From Thalassospira lucentensis (lineage in GTDB: Bacteria; Pseudomonadota; Alphaproteobacteria; Rhodospirillales; Thalassospiraceae): 64,000 nt of DNA. The stretch covers positions 3,135,001 to 3,199,000 of the forward strand of contig NZ_CP136684.1 in NCBI RefSeq assembly GCF_032921865.1, given 5' to 3'. The notes below the pieces were generated by a model, which saw nothing but the letters and a program-made list of their open reading frames with translations, was not told the DNA's origin and made no database searches. Within the stretch, counting starts at the first letter, position 1; each line of letters begins with the position of its first letter. Of the stretch, positions 52,931 through 62,058 are shown piece after piece. Position numbers and translations under genes: made by a program.

Positions 52931-53386
52931 TGTTTGTTCGGGGCAGGGATAGCCGGGGCGAGGCGAAGTTGGTTCGGTCCAGCTCAGTCCAATCCGGGGC
53001 CAGCCCGGTCGGTGAAGTCTGGCAATGCCGAGGATCAGCAGGCCCGAATTGCGTCTGCACTGGATCGGCTGCCTGAATTGGCTGGCTTGGCCCGGCGATG
53101 GGGCCGATGGTGCATTCCGAGATGTCGAAAGGCCGGTCATCAATGGCGGGATTTGTGCCTGCCATGCGGCAACGCTGTGGCCCTTGGGGCGAGGTGCGTT
53201 TGCGGTGTCCATCGAAAGCCCGAGGTGCTTGTTCGGGACAACCGGGACTGGGGCGAGGCCGGTCTGGTGCAATCCGGTTCAGTTCCTTTCTGTCCTGTCC
53301 GTCCAGCCCACCCGGTCGGTGGCGTTTGGTGATGTCGAGGGGCAGCAGAGCTGGTTGGCTGGATTGGCTTGGGGATGGATCAAAAT
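52931..53386. repeat. Two diverged copies of a non-coding segment
   Basis: About 52931-53105 and 53225-53386 share the order TTGTTCGGG, GGGGCGAGGC, CAATCCGG, CAGCCC...GGTCGGTG and TTGGCTGG...GGCTTGG, with many substitutions and small gaps between. Before each copy stands CCCTTGGGGC. This suggests an old tandem duplication of some 300 bases. Confidence 0.4.
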
Positions 53387-53470
53387 CGTCATTCCGGGCA
53401 GAGCAGAGCGCAGACCCGGAATCCATGCCCGATTGAAAGAGACTGGATTCCCGCCTTCGCGGGAATGACG
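53387..53470. repeat. REP/MITE-like repeat with 9-bp terminal inverted repeats
   Basis: CGTCATTCC (53387-53395) and GGAATGACG (53462-53470) bound 84 bases that fold into two hairpins, including GATTCCCGCCTTCGCGGGAAT (53447-53466 region). This type of dispersed repeat (GATTCCCGC...GCGGGAATGAC) is common in many proteobacterial genomes. A further GGGAATGACA follows at 53480. Confidence 0.75.
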
Positions 53471-53536
53471 ATGAGGTTGGGAATGACAATCGGATTGGGA
53501 GGGCTTTGTCAGCAATCTATCCGGCCCTCCTGTGGT

Positions 53537-54901
53537 TTAGACCGCCTGTGAGTGCCGTCCGTGGGCGTGATCAAGATAGGTGTCAAACGCCGCACACACC
53601 GCACGGACGAGCGGTCGGCCGCTTTCGGTAAGGTGGATGTGTGTGCCGTTAACTTCGACAATGCCATCCTGCGTCATGGCGCGGACCCGCTCGATCTCCC
53701 AGGTGAAACGGTCGGCGGAAATGCCGTGATCGGCGCAGATGGCGGCGACGTCGACCGTCAGGTTGCACATCAGTTCATTGATGATGTCGCGCCGGATGCG
53801 GTCCTCGTTACTGACCGCAATGCCCTTTTCAATGCCGCATTCGCCGGCCTCGACCGCGCGTTGCCAGCGGGCAAGAGCCGGGTCGTTCTGGGCATAGCCC
53901 TGCGGCAGGGATGAAATGGCCGAGGGGCCAAAACCGATCAATGCTTCGGCGCGGTCGGTGGTGTAGCCCTGAAAGTTCCGGTGCAAAAGGCCGCTTTTCT
54001 GCGCGATGGCCATGGCGTCGTCATCGCGGGCGAAATGGTCAAGGCCGATGGCGCTGTAACCATGCGAGGTCAGCCGGGTCTGGATGGCTTCGTATTGCGC
54101 CCAGCGTGCAGCGGTGTCGGGCAGGGCTTCGGTCGGGATCAGGTTCTGGTGCTTTTTCATCCATGGCACATGGGCATAACCGAATACCGACAGGCGGTCG
54201 GGGTTCAGCGTAACCGTCTGATCAACGGTTTCGATGATGCTATCCACGGTCTGGAACGGCAGGCCATACATCAGATCGACATTGATGCCCGAAATCCTGT
54301 GCGCACGCAGGCGGGCAATGACATCTTCGACCAGCTCAAACGATTGCACGCGGTTGACCGCACGTTGCACAAACGGGTTGAAGTCCTGAATGCCGATGCT
54401 GGCACGGGTAAAGCCGCATTCGGCCATGATATCGATAAATTCCGGTGTGGCCGTGCGCGGATCCATTTCAAGGGCGACTTCGGCATCGTCAAGGATATCG
54501 ATGCGATCGGTCAGGTCGGCCATGATCGCGGACAGGTCTTCGGGTTTCAGTGCCGTCGGGCTGCCGCCGCCAAAATGAATGTGCGAAACCTTGAAACGAT
54601 GCGCGGGGTCAAGCTTTGACAGCAGGCTTGCGATTTCAGCCCGAAGGGCGACAACAAAATTGCCGACGGGGTCATATTGTTTGGTGATTTTGGTGTTGCA
54701 GCCGCAGAACCAGCACATTTCCCGACACCACGGAATATGCAGATAAAGCGATAAGGGTTGTGCGGGATCAAGGTCACCCAGCCAGCTTTCGAAAACCCTG
54801 CCATTCACCGACGCACTGAAATGCGGAGCGGTCGGATAGCTGGTATAGCGCGGTAGACGCAGGTCGTATTTTTCGTAAAGGGCGAGTTGCATGACGGACA
54901 T
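53537..54901 (-). CDS. hemN: Oxygen-independent coproporphyrinogen III oxidase
   Basis: The 454-residue radical SAM enzyme decarboxylates coproporphyrinogen III in heme synthesis without oxygen. The cluster ligands are in HIPWCREMCWFCGCNTKI near 59-76 (CX3CX2CXC, as in true HemN), and GGGSPTALKPEDLS follows. Length and the DLRLPRYTSYPTAPHF start are standard. An FNR-type box stands 51 bases upstream, consistent with anaerobic induction. Together with hemA it is one of two heme genes in the window. Confidence 0.95.
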   Translation of the reverse strand: MSVMQLALYEKYDLRLPRYTSYPTAPHFSASVNGRVFESWLGDLDPAQPLSLYLHIPWCREMCWFCGCNTKITKQYDPVGNFVVALRAEIASLLSKLDPAHRFKVSHIHFGGGSPTALKPEDLSAIMADLTDRIDILDDAEVALEMDPRTATPEFIDIMAECGFTRASIGIQDFNPFVQRAVNRVQSFELVEDVIARLRAHRISGINVDLMYGLPFQTVDSIIETVDQTVTLNPDRLSVFGYAHVPWMKKHQNLIPTEALPDTAARWAQYEAIQTRLTSHGYSAIGLDHFARDDDAMAIAQKSGLLHRNFQGYTTDRAEALIGFGPSAISSLPQGYAQNDPALARWQRAVEAGECGIEKGIAVSNEDRIRRDIINELMCNLTVDVAAICADHGISADRFTWEIERVRAMTQDGIVEVNGTHIHLTESGRPLVRAVCAAFDTYLDHAHGRHSQAV

Positions 54902-54951
54902 CCCGAAAATTCGTTCTGTCCGTCTTTTGCATTATTCCAAATTCATCTTCC

Positions 54952-54965
54952 TTGATATGCGTCAA
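54952..54965 (-). promoter_or_regulatory. FNR/Anr box upstream of hemN
   Basis: TTGATATGCGTCAA matches TTGAT-N4-ATCAA at nine of ten positions. Placed 51-64 bases ahead of the hemN ATG in the 83-base gap behind the HIT gene, it fits oxygen-controlled expression, as known for hemN in many proteobacteria. Confidence 0.7.
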
Positions 54966-54984
54966 GGAGCGGCAAAGCGGGAAA

Positions 54985-55413
54985 TTACAGATGCTTGAAG
55001 GCCGAAATCAGATCGGCGCGCAGGATCGCCAGCCGTTCATTGCCGGTTTCCTCGTCATAAGGTTCGGCCTTGCCGACACCCCAGATCGGGCCGGGCCATG
55101 CGGCATCATTTTTGAACCGGGCGACGACGTGGCAATGCAGTTGCGGAACCATGTTGCCCAGCATCGCGACATTGGTTTTATGTGCGTCGAAGCGACGTTT
55201 CAGCGTTGCTGAAACGGCGGCGCATTCATCGCCCAGCAATTTGCGTTCATCCGCGCTCAGGTCGTCATAATCGACCAGATTGGCGCGTTTGGGGACCAAA
55301 ATCAGCCAGGGATAGCGGGCGTCATTCATCAGCAGCACGTGCGATAGCGGGCCATCGGTCACGATGGAGGTGTCGGCGGCAAGCTGTGGATGGAGCTGGA
55401 ATTTTTCGGTCAT
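54985..55413 (-). CDS. HIT-family protein
   Basis: A 142-residue histidine-triad protein; the triad is QLHCHVVARF near 96-105 (the third histidine position is not kept as in HxHxHx, which is usual for this subgroup). It would hydrolyse or transfer nucleotides. The ATG at 55413 starts MTEKFQLHPQLAADT; a longer frame runs upstream with no ribosome site. It stands upstream of hemN on the same strand. Confidence 0.85.
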   Translation of the reverse strand: MTEKFQLHPQLAADTSIVTDGPLSHVLLMNDARYPWLILVPKRANLVDYDDLSADERKLLGDECAAVSATLKRRFDAHKTNVAMLGNMVPQLHCHVVARFKNDAAWPGPIWGVGKAEPYDEETGNERLAILRADLISAFKHL

Positions 55414-55450
55414 GGGAGCCTCGTGGGTGGCATCTGTCAGAAGGGACGAA

Positions 55451-55486
55451 AAAGGATAATCAGTTATACATAGTAACCTATCCTTT
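55451..55486. promoter_or_regulatory. Imperfect dyad upstream of the HIT gene
   Basis: AAAGGATA (55451-55458) and TATCCTTT (55479-55486) pair around an inner GTTA/TAAC pair. It ends 38 bases ahead of the HIT start. Its regulator is unknown. Confidence 0.35.
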
Positions 55487-55595
55487 TGTCGCGATTTCAA
55501 GGCGTGCATGCCGATTGTTTTCTGTCTGACTGGTCGATTTGCTTTTTGCAGGAGCCCGGCGGGCCTGTCGGGGCGCAGGAGGCTATCTTTGTCTT

Positions 55596-56618
55596 TTATG
55601 TCGACAGGTGTTCAGAGGGCAGGCTGGATTTCGGGTTTTCGATTTCCATACAGCCGAGCATGCGTAATGTTCTGGTGATCGCGATATCAAGATCGGTATG
55701 TGGCTCGGATCCAAGAAATGACACCAGATTCTGATTGTTCAAGCGGATCGGTTGCTGCCACAGATAATGCAATTCCGTCGCTTCGCGGAAGAACGGCACA
55801 AAGAATTTAGCAAGTTTCATTAAATTCCATGGCAGTGCCGCGACCCTTGCGCTTTGTTGTCCGCTGACGCGGCGAATGGCGTTGATCATTTGCTGCCCGT
55901 CATGGTCCCAGTATCCCGCCATGTGAAAACGTGCAAAATCGTCAAGTTCGGTTTCGTGACATAGCAACTGCGCCATGGTTTCAGCAACATCAGGTAAGTA
56001 GGCCCATTGATGGCCAATCCCGGATTTGCCTGGATAGGTGATTTTGGTCACCGGCGTTGCGGGTTTGACAAGACACTGAGAAAACCAGTTATTGCGTGCT
56101 GTTGGCCCAAAAAAGTCGCCAGCGCGGACGATCAGGGCTTTGGCCCCGTAATCACATGCAGCTTTCAGCCGTTCTTCAATCGCGACACGGATTGCACCCT
56201 TGCGGGTTATCGGGTTTTGCGGGCTGTTTTCGCCGGGTTCCGGCAATGCATCGGGACCGTAATTATAAATGGTGCCCGGAAGAACAATGCGGGCTTTGTT
56301 AACAGTGGCCGCGGCAATCGTGTTGTCAATCATCGGCAGAACCAGCTTGTCCCAGTCGCGATAGCCGGGCGGATTGACGGCATGGACAATCACATCCACA
56401 TCGCGGGCCGCATTCATAACGTCGTCATGATTAAGAGCGTCACCGATGCGCCAGTCACATTGCGATGCATTTCCATAAATGGCATCCGCAGGTGCGGGGC
56501 TGCGGGCCAGAACGCGAATTGTCCAGTGTCGGCGCAGTAACGCCAATGCGATCTCTGCGCCGATGCCGCCGGTTGCGCCAAGGATCAATGCTGTTTTTCC
56601 GGTCTCGGTATTGTTCAT
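55596..56618 (-). CDS. NAD(P)-dependent epimerase/dehydratase-like protein
   Basis: The 340-residue extended-SDR protein has the nucleotide motif GATGGIGAEIALALLRRHW (about 14-32) and the later AGDFFGPTARNNWF stretch, as in NAD-dependent epimerase/dehydratase proteins. The usual YxxxK is not clear: residues near TIYNYGPDAL (about 116-125) may hold the tyrosine. The C-terminal about 60 residues have MLGCMEIENPKSS. It is divergent from a LysR gene 91 bases away and is probably its target. Confidence 0.85.
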   Translation of the reverse strand: MNNTETGKTALILGATGGIGAEIALALLRRHWTIRVLARSPAPADAIYGNASQCDWRIGDALNHDDVMNAARDVDVIVHAVNPPGYRDWDKLVLPMIDNTIAAATVNKARIVLPGTIYNYGPDALPEPGENSPQNPITRKGAIRVAIEERLKAACDYGAKALIVRAGDFFGPTARNNWFSQCLVKPATPVTKITYPGKSGIGHQWAYLPDVAETMAQLLCHETELDDFARFHMAGYWDHDGQQMINAIRRVSGQQSARVAALPWNLMKLAKFFVPFFREATELHYLWQQPIRLNNQNLVSFLGSEPHTDLDIAITRTLRMLGCMEIENPKSSLPSEHLST

Positions 56619-56709
56619 TGGAACCTCCTGATGGGAACTGGCATCAGGATATGGCGGGAAGAGAATAAACAGTATTCTATAAAGATGTTTGCATGATATA
56701 CATTTATGT

Positions 56710-57648
56710 ATGGATAAGCCTGACCCGGACTGGAGCCATTATCGCAGTTTCCTTGCCGTGCTGGAGGAGGGATCTCTTTCGGCCGCCGCCCGTGCACTTG
56801 GCTTGACCCAGCCGACATTGGGGCGCCATATCGACGAATTGCAATATCGTCTTGGATTGTCCCTGTTTACCCGGTCGCAATCGGGATTGGCGCCGACAGA
56901 TGCGGCAATTGCCCTTCGTCCGCATGCCGAAGCCCTGAAAGCAGCCACAGCCGCGATCCGGCGTGCCGCCAGTGGTGTCGGGACCGGCATTCGTGGATCG
57001 GTGCGTATTACAGCCAGTGAAGTAATCGGTGTTGAGGTTTTACCGTCGATCCTGCGAAGGCTCCGGGAGAGTTATCCTGATCTGGAAATTGAACTTGTGC
57101 TGTCCAATCGGGTGGAAAATCTGCTGCGGCGTGATTCCGACATTGCGGTCCGTATGGTTGCGCCATCCCAAGACGCATTGATAGCCAAGCGGATCGGCGA
57201 TATTCACCTCGGCCTTTTTGCGCATGCCGACTATCTTGAACGCCGCGCCATGCCGCAGCGGCCGGCTGATCTGGCCGGACATGATCTGATCGGGGTTGAT
57301 ACCATTACACCTGATGTTCGCAGCATGCTTGAACGGCTATCCGGGTTTGCCGACAATATCTTTCATCTTCGGTCTGATAATCATCTGGCGCAGCTTGCCA
57401 TGGTTCGAAATGGTCTTGGCATCGGTTTGTGCCAAATTGGTCTGGCGCGCAGGAATGATCGTCTGGTGCGGGTTCTGGCCGATTTTTCTGTGCCGTTGGA
57501 CACATGGGTAACGATGCATGAAGACCTTCGCGACAGTTTGCGGTGCCGGGTTGTGTTTGATGTGCTGGTTGCAGGGATGAAGGAATATTGGCAGGAAAGC
57601 CGATCCGGTTTGCCCGCCTCTGATCAAAAAATTGTTCGGCATGAATAA
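56710..57648 (+). CDS. LysR-family transcriptional regulator
   Basis: A 312-residue LysR protein: helix-turn-helix at about 8-66 (FLAVLEEGSLSAAARALGLT, QPTLGRHIDELQ) and effector domain. MDKPDPDWSHYRSF at 56710 is the natural start; an ATG at 56689 adds seven residues. It is divergent from the epimerase-like gene and followed by ndh. Confidence 0.9.
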   Translation: MDKPDPDWSHYRSFLAVLEEGSLSAAARALGLTQPTLGRHIDELQYRLGLSLFTRSQSGLAPTDAAIALRPHAEALKAATAAIRRAASGVGTGIRGSVRITASEVIGVEVLPSILRRLRESYPDLEIELVLSNRVENLLRRDSDIAVRMVAPSQDALIAKRIGDIHLGLFAHADYLERRAMPQRPADLAGHDLIGVDTITPDVRSMLERLSGFADNIFHLRSDNHLAQLAMVRNGLGIGLCQIGLARRNDRLVRVLADFSVPLDTWVTMHEDLRDSLRCRVVFDVLVAGMKEYWQESRSGLPASDQKIVRHE

Positions 57649-57719
57649 CTTGCAATAATTACCGTTCCTGCCTAGCTAGAGCCGGGGTCGGACAAATGCA
57701 TGACAGGAGCATGACCGGC

Positions 57720-59078
57720 ATGACGGACAAGAAGCGGGTGGTAATTGTGGGTGCGGGTTTCGGGGGCATGAGTGCCGCCAAGAAACTTGCGGGCAAGGAT
57801 GATGTTGACGTCATCCTGATCGACAAGCGCAATCATCATCTGTTTCAGCCGCTGTTGTATCAGGTGGCGACGGCCGACCTGTCACCCGCCGAAATCGCCT
57901 GGCCGATCCGCAGTATTTTCAGCCGCTATCCCAATGTTTCCGTCTTCATGGGCGAGGTCACCGGGCTTGATTTGCCGGGGCGGCGGATCATCGCGGGGGA
58001 TCGCGACCTTTCATATGATTATCTGGTGATCGCGACCGGGGCGGTGACATCCTATTTCGGGAATGATCACTGGGCGATGGTCGCACCGGGCCTTAAAAAC
58101 ATTACCGAGGCGACCGATATCCGCAAAAGCCTGCTTCTGGCGTTTGAACGCGCGGAAAACAGCGAAGATGCGGAAGAACGGCGTCGGTTGCTGAACTTTG
58201 TTGTGGTTGGTGGTGGGCCGACCGGGGTCGAGATGGCCGGGGCGATTGCCGAACTTGCCAAGCAGGCATTATCCCATGATTTCCGCCGGATCGATCCGCG
58301 TGATGCACGCATCATCCTTGCCGAGGGTGGCCCCAGATTGCTGGGCGCATTCCCGGAGGATCTATCGGACTATACCCGAAAATCGCTTGAAAAAATCGGG
58401 GTCGAGGTCCGGGTCAATCAGCAGGTTTCCGACATTACCGCGATGGGTGCGCAGATTGGCGATGAGTTTATTCCGAGCGCCAATGTGATCTGGGGTGCGG
58501 GGGTCCGGGTTGATCATCTGGCCGACTGGACCGGGCGGGAATGTGATCGGGGTGGCCGGGTTATGGTCAATACCGATCTGTCGGTGCCGGGTTATGAGGA
58601 TGTTTTTGTCATCGGTGATGCGGCGCATGTGCCGTGGCGCGATGGCATGACGGTGCCGGGGATTGCCCCGGCGGCCAAGCAGCAGGGCAAATATGTTGGC
58701 GGGCGTATTCTTGATCATATGGCAAACCGCGAAACGCCCCCATTTACCTATCGCCATGCCGGAAATCTGGCGACGATTGGCCGTCATCGGGCGGTGATTG
58801 ACCTGAACGGGTTGAAGCTGCGCGGCTGGCTGGCGTGGTGGTTCTGGGGGCTTGCGCATATCTATTTTCTGATCGGTTTGCGTGCGCCGGCGCTCGTGAT
58901 GGTGCAGTGGGTCTGGAGTTATCTGTTCCGCAAAAAAGGCGCGCGTCTGATCACCGGGCTGATGTCGGGCGAGGTGTCGGATCAGGCAAGTCCCGCCCAA
59001 AGCGCAGCATCAAGCCCGGGGCAGAAAAACGACAAGAACACCACCGGGGGAAGGAGGGGGCGATCCATTCCCCGGTGA
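57720..59078 (+). CDS. ndh: Type II NADH dehydrogenase
   Basis: The 452-residue FAD protein oxidises NADH and reduces quinone without pumping protons. It has the FAD motif VVIVGAGFGGMSAAKKLAG at about 6-24, NHHLFQPLLYQVATADLSP near 42-60, the NAD motif VVVGGGPTGVEMAGAIAEL near 162-180, and the AFVIGDAA-type second FAD motif (VFVIGDAAHVPW near 300). A C-terminal amphipathic stretch (WWFWGLAHIYFLIGLRAPA) anchors it to the membrane. The ATG at 57720 has GGAG ten bases upstream. Confidence 0.93.
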   Translation: MTDKKRVVIVGAGFGGMSAAKKLAGKDDVDVILIDKRNHHLFQPLLYQVATADLSPAEIAWPIRSIFSRYPNVSVFMGEVTGLDLPGRRIIAGDRDLSYDYLVIATGAVTSYFGNDHWAMVAPGLKNITEATDIRKSLLLAFERAENSEDAEERRRLLNFVVVGGGPTGVEMAGAIAELAKQALSHDFRRIDPRDARIILAEGGPRLLGAFPEDLSDYTRKSLEKIGVEVRVNQQVSDITAMGAQIGDEFIPSANVIWGAGVRVDHLADWTGRECDRGGRVMVNTDLSVPGYEDVFVIGDAAHVPWRDGMTVPGIAPAAKQQGKYVGGRILDHMANRETPPFTYRHAGNLATIGRHRAVIDLNGLKLRGWLAWWFWGLAHIYFLIGLRAPALVMVQWVWSYLFRKKGARLITGLMSGEVSDQASPAQSAASSPGQKNDKNTTGGRRGRSIPR

Positions 59079-59095
59079 TGGTGCCATCAGGCTTT

Positions 59096-59797
59096 TCAGG
59101 CCGTCATGGCGATATCGGAAACCTGCGTATGGCGTGCCTGTAGTTGCATGACGATATCGGTGACCTTTGCCTCGGCATCGGCGATGGATTTCTGGGTGCG
59201 TTCATCGCCGAATTCGTCATATTCGATGGCGGTGCTGTGCTGATCGGTGATGCCGATATATTCCAGCGGGGCGAAGACGCCGCCTTCGACATGGTTAAGA
59301 TGGGCAACACGTCCACCCGGATCATATCCGAAATCGCCGCGCGAGGATAAGACCACCACCGATTTGCCACCGGTCAGCATCGGCCAGTACGGTTCGCCAT
59401 CGCGCGACCGGTCAAAGCCGAAGGTGACGCCGACGCGGACGATGTTTTCGATCCATGCCTTCATCTGGGCGGGCATGCCGAAATTATACATCGGCACCCC
59501 GGCAACAATCACATCGGCACGCAGCAATTCGGCAAGCAGTTCGTCGCTTTCGGCCAGAACCTGATGCATCCAGTCTTCGCGCTGGGCCGGTTTGGTGAAG
59601 GCCGCATGGACCCAGTCACCGGTCACCGGATTGGGGGGATTGGCCCCGACATCGCGATAGATGATTTCGTCATCCGGACGGGTGGCGCGCCATTGTTCGA
59701 TGAATTTGGCGGTAAGGCGGCGGGAGTGGGAGCCATGGGCGCGCGTGTCGGATCGGCCGGGGCGCGCACTGCTGTCGATATGAAGAATGGTTGTCAT
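59096..59797 (-). CDS. azoR: FMN-dependent NADH-azoreductase
   Basis: The 233-residue flavodoxin-fold protein of the AzoR family has the FMN phosphate loop HIDSSARPGRSDTRAHG at about 6-22 and VPMYNFGMPAQMKAWIENIV near 100-119. It reduces azo dyes and quinones by two electrons with NADH. Its stop ends 17 bases past the ndh stop. It is divergent from a LysR gene. Confidence 0.92.
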   Translation of the reverse strand: MTTILHIDSSARPGRSDTRAHGSHSRRLTAKFIEQWRATRPDDEIIYRDVGANPPNPVTGDWVHAAFTKPAQREDWMHQVLAESDELLAELLRADVIVAGVPMYNFGMPAQMKAWIENIVRVGVTFGFDRSRDGEPYWPMLTGGKSVVVLSSRGDFGYDPGGRVAHLNHVEGGVFAPLEYIGITDQHSTAIEYDEFGDERTQKSIADAEAKVTDIVMQLQARHTQVSDIAMTA

Positions 59798-59927
59798 GGG
59801 GCACCTTTGATCGTTAGTGATGATCTTTGTTCATCTGTTTCGATTTGCGTTGCCCAATATTTGACTTGGATACAGGTTTTGATCAAAATCGAATATCTCA
59901 GCCAGTAGATGAATTGAGTTCATCCAT

Positions 59928-60818
59928 ATGCCCTTGCCCCCGCTTGCGACCCTGCGCGCCTTTGAAGCCGCCGCCCGGCACCTTAGTTTCAAGCGGGCGG
60001 CGTCCGAACTTGCCGTTACCCCGACCGCGATCAGCCATCAGGTGCGGTTGCTTGAAGAAACTCTTGGTGTGCGATTGTTTGACCGCAAGCCAAGGCAGGT
60101 GACACTGACCGCCGCCGGGCAGGAGCTTTATCCCACATTGCGCGATGGCTTTGCCGGTTTTGCCGTTGCCATTGATCGGGTCAAGGCGCGCAAGCAGCAG
60201 CGCAGCCTGACGGTGTCGGTGCTGGCGTCGTTTGCGGCCAAATGGCTGTTGCCGCGCCTTGGCGGTTTTCAGGCAGCACATCCCGATATCCATCTGCGGC
60301 TGCATACTTCGGCCGAGGTGGTTGACCTTAATTCCGGGATGGCTGATGCCGCCGTTCGATATGGACGGGGGCCTTTTGCCGGGATGGTGGTGCAAACCCT
60401 GTTTGCCGACCGGTTCGCGCCGGTTTGCAGCCCGATGTTGAATATCCAGACCCCCAAAGACCTGCGCGGGCAGACCTTTTTGCATCTGGAATGGCTGCGC
60501 CCGGACGAGGCAACGCCGACTTGGGCCCGGTGGTGCAAGCTGGCCGGGTTGGACGATGTCGATTTATCAAGTGGGCTTAGTTTCAGTGACGATACCCATG
60601 CCATTCAGGCGGCCATCGCAGGGCAGGGCGTTGTACTGGCCAGTTCGGAAATGGTGCGTTCGGAAATCGCCGCCGGGCTTCTGGTGCAGCCATTCCGCCC
60701 GGTGATGGAAGGGCATCATTATCATCTGATCCATACCGGCAAGAGTGCCAATATCAAGGAAATCGAGGCATTCGGTGCGTGGCTTGCGGACGAAATTGCC
60801 AAAGATGGTGCCGTGTGA
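59928..60818 (+). CDS. LysR-family (GcvA-like) regulator
   Basis: The 296-residue protein starts MPLPPLATLRAFEAAARHLS, a GcvA-type N-terminus, with helix-turn-helix at about 20-50 (KRAASELAVTPTAISHQVRL). 130 bases separate it from the divergent azoR gene, which is its likely target. It is followed by hyi in the same direction at 96 bases. Confidence 0.9.
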   Translation: MPLPPLATLRAFEAAARHLSFKRAASELAVTPTAISHQVRLLEETLGVRLFDRKPRQVTLTAAGQELYPTLRDGFAGFAVAIDRVKARKQQRSLTVSVLASFAAKWLLPRLGGFQAAHPDIHLRLHTSAEVVDLNSGMADAAVRYGRGPFAGMVVQTLFADRFAPVCSPMLNIQTPKDLRGQTFLHLEWLRPDEATPTWARWCKLAGLDDVDLSSGLSFSDDTHAIQAAIAGQGVVLASSEMVRSEIAAGLLVQPFRPVMEGHHYHLIHTGKSANIKEIEAFGAWLADEIAKDGAV

Positions 60819-60914
60819 TGAAGGTGTCCGGGATGCCGTCCTGCTTTGGCATTGACGCGGCGGCGGTGATGCGAAACCATGACGACCCGAACCCATGCTC
60901 CGATCAGGTGTCCA

Positions 60915-61697
60915 ATGCCCCGTTTCAGCGCCAATCTTTCATTCCTGTTTGCCGATCTGCCATTTGAAAAACGTTTCGCGGCGGCGGCAGCGGCCGGGTT
61001 TGGCGGGGTCGAATATGTCGGCGCCTATGACATGCCGATGGCAAGCGTCAAATCGCTGCTGAGCGACAATGGGCTTGAACAGGTTTTGTTCAATATGCCG
61101 ACCGGCGATTGGGAAAAGGGCGAACGCGGGCTTGCCTGCCGACCGGGGCGCGAGGATGCGTTTCGCGATTCCGTGGTCAGGGCGCTTGATTACGCGGCCG
61201 CGACCGGATGCCAGATGGTGCATTGCATGGCGGGTGTGATGGGCAAGGGCGAGGATGCCGGGGAACTGGCGCGGCTTTATTGCGACAATCTGCTTTATGC
61301 CGCCGATCTGGCCGAACAGGCCGGTGTCAAAATCCTGATCGAGCCGATCAATCCGATTGATATGCCGGGTTATCTGCTTAATTCCGTCGAACAGGCCGCC
61401 GTGATCCTTGATCAGCTTGATCATCCCAATCTGGCACTGCAATTCGATATTTACCATGCGCAGATTGTCGGCGGGAATATTGCGGCCCGTCTGGACAAGC
61501 ATCTGGACAAAACCGCCCATATCCAGATTGCCGGTGTGCCGGGACGGCACGAACCCGATAGCGGCGAGCTTAATTACCCGTTCCTGTTCTATATGCTGGA
61601 TCGGGTCGGGTATGACGGCTGGATCGGCTGCGAATACAAGCCGCATGGCAATACCGATGCCGGTCTTGACTGGATCCGCCCGTGGATGCCGAAGTGA
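60915..61697 (+). CDS. hyi: Hydroxypyruvate isomerase
   Basis: A 260-residue xylose-isomerase-fold enzyme that interconverts hydroxypyruvate and tartronate semialdehyde. Family features: PRFSANLSFLFADLPFEKRF at the start, the metal glutamate in KILIEPINPIDMPGY near 141-155, and the second glutamate in WIGCEYKPHGNT near 236-247. The ATG at 60915 has AGGTG four bases upstream. The glycerate 2-kinase gene downstream on the other strand uses the reduced product, glycerate. Confidence 0.9.
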   Translation: MPRFSANLSFLFADLPFEKRFAAAAAAGFGGVEYVGAYDMPMASVKSLLSDNGLEQVLFNMPTGDWEKGERGLACRPGREDAFRDSVVRALDYAAATGCQMVHCMAGVMGKGEDAGELARLYCDNLLYAADLAEQAGVKILIEPINPIDMPGYLLNSVEQAAVILDQLDHPNLALQFDIYHAQIVGGNIAARLDKHLDKTAHIQIAGVPGRHEPDSGELNYPFLFYMLDRVGYDGWIGCEYKPHGNTDAGLDWIRPWMPK

Positions 61698-61706
61698 TAG
61701 AGTATT

Positions 61707-62030
61707 TCAGGTGTTGAACAAAGGGTCTTTCAATACGGCGTCTTTGATGGCCTCCAAATTGCCGTTGAAGCGTTTTAAAATTGGCTTTGGAGGAGGGTTC
61801 CAAGGCTGCCCAGCCAAAGACATTGCTTTGCAGTTTTTGACATAAGATTGAAAAAATAAGGATGACCGAAGCCCTTTAAGGTTTCGATATGATATTTTGT
61901 CATGGCCGGGATATTTGAGTTCATCTTCGGACGTAGCGTGTCGCAACTTCGGTCGTTCCGCACCAAGGGATTTCCCTTTGGCGATACGAATTATATTACT
62001 ACCTCCAAGGTAGTGACCTCTATTCGACAT
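61707..62030 (-). CDS. Hypothetical small protein behind the glycerate kinase gene
   Basis: A 107-residue basic protein without signal or membrane helix, starting MSNRGHYLGGSNIIRIAKGK. GGAGG stands ten bases ahead of the ATG, and base composition is AT-richer than in the neighbours, a hint of different origin. I do not recognise a family. It lies 28 bases behind glycerate 2-kinase and convergent with hyi. Confidence 0.55.
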   Translation of the reverse strand: MSNRGHYLGGSNIIRIAKGKSLGAERPKLRHATSEDELKYPGHDKISYRNLKGLRSSLFFQSYVKNCKAMSLAGQPWNPPPKPILKRFNGNLEAIKDAVLKDPLFNT

Positions 62031-62058
62031 GGATTGCTATCCTCCATGGATGTTTAAT

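Larger units (their letters stand above)
52501..53536. other. Long intergenic region
   Basis: More than 1 kb without a supportable gene. It contains the SOS-box unit (52623-52726), two diverged repeat segments (about 52931-53105 and 53225-53386), and a REP/MITE-like repeat (53387-53470). Its open frames have no ribosome sites and are of low-complexity composition. Confidence 0.7.

Noticed and set aside
52836-53489. 217-residue minus-strand open frame with an SFPRRRESSLFQSG start
   Set aside because: The start lies inside the REP-like repeat, a well-known false gene pattern; the rest is Pro/Ser/Arg-rich with no ribosome site and runs over the diverged repeat segments.
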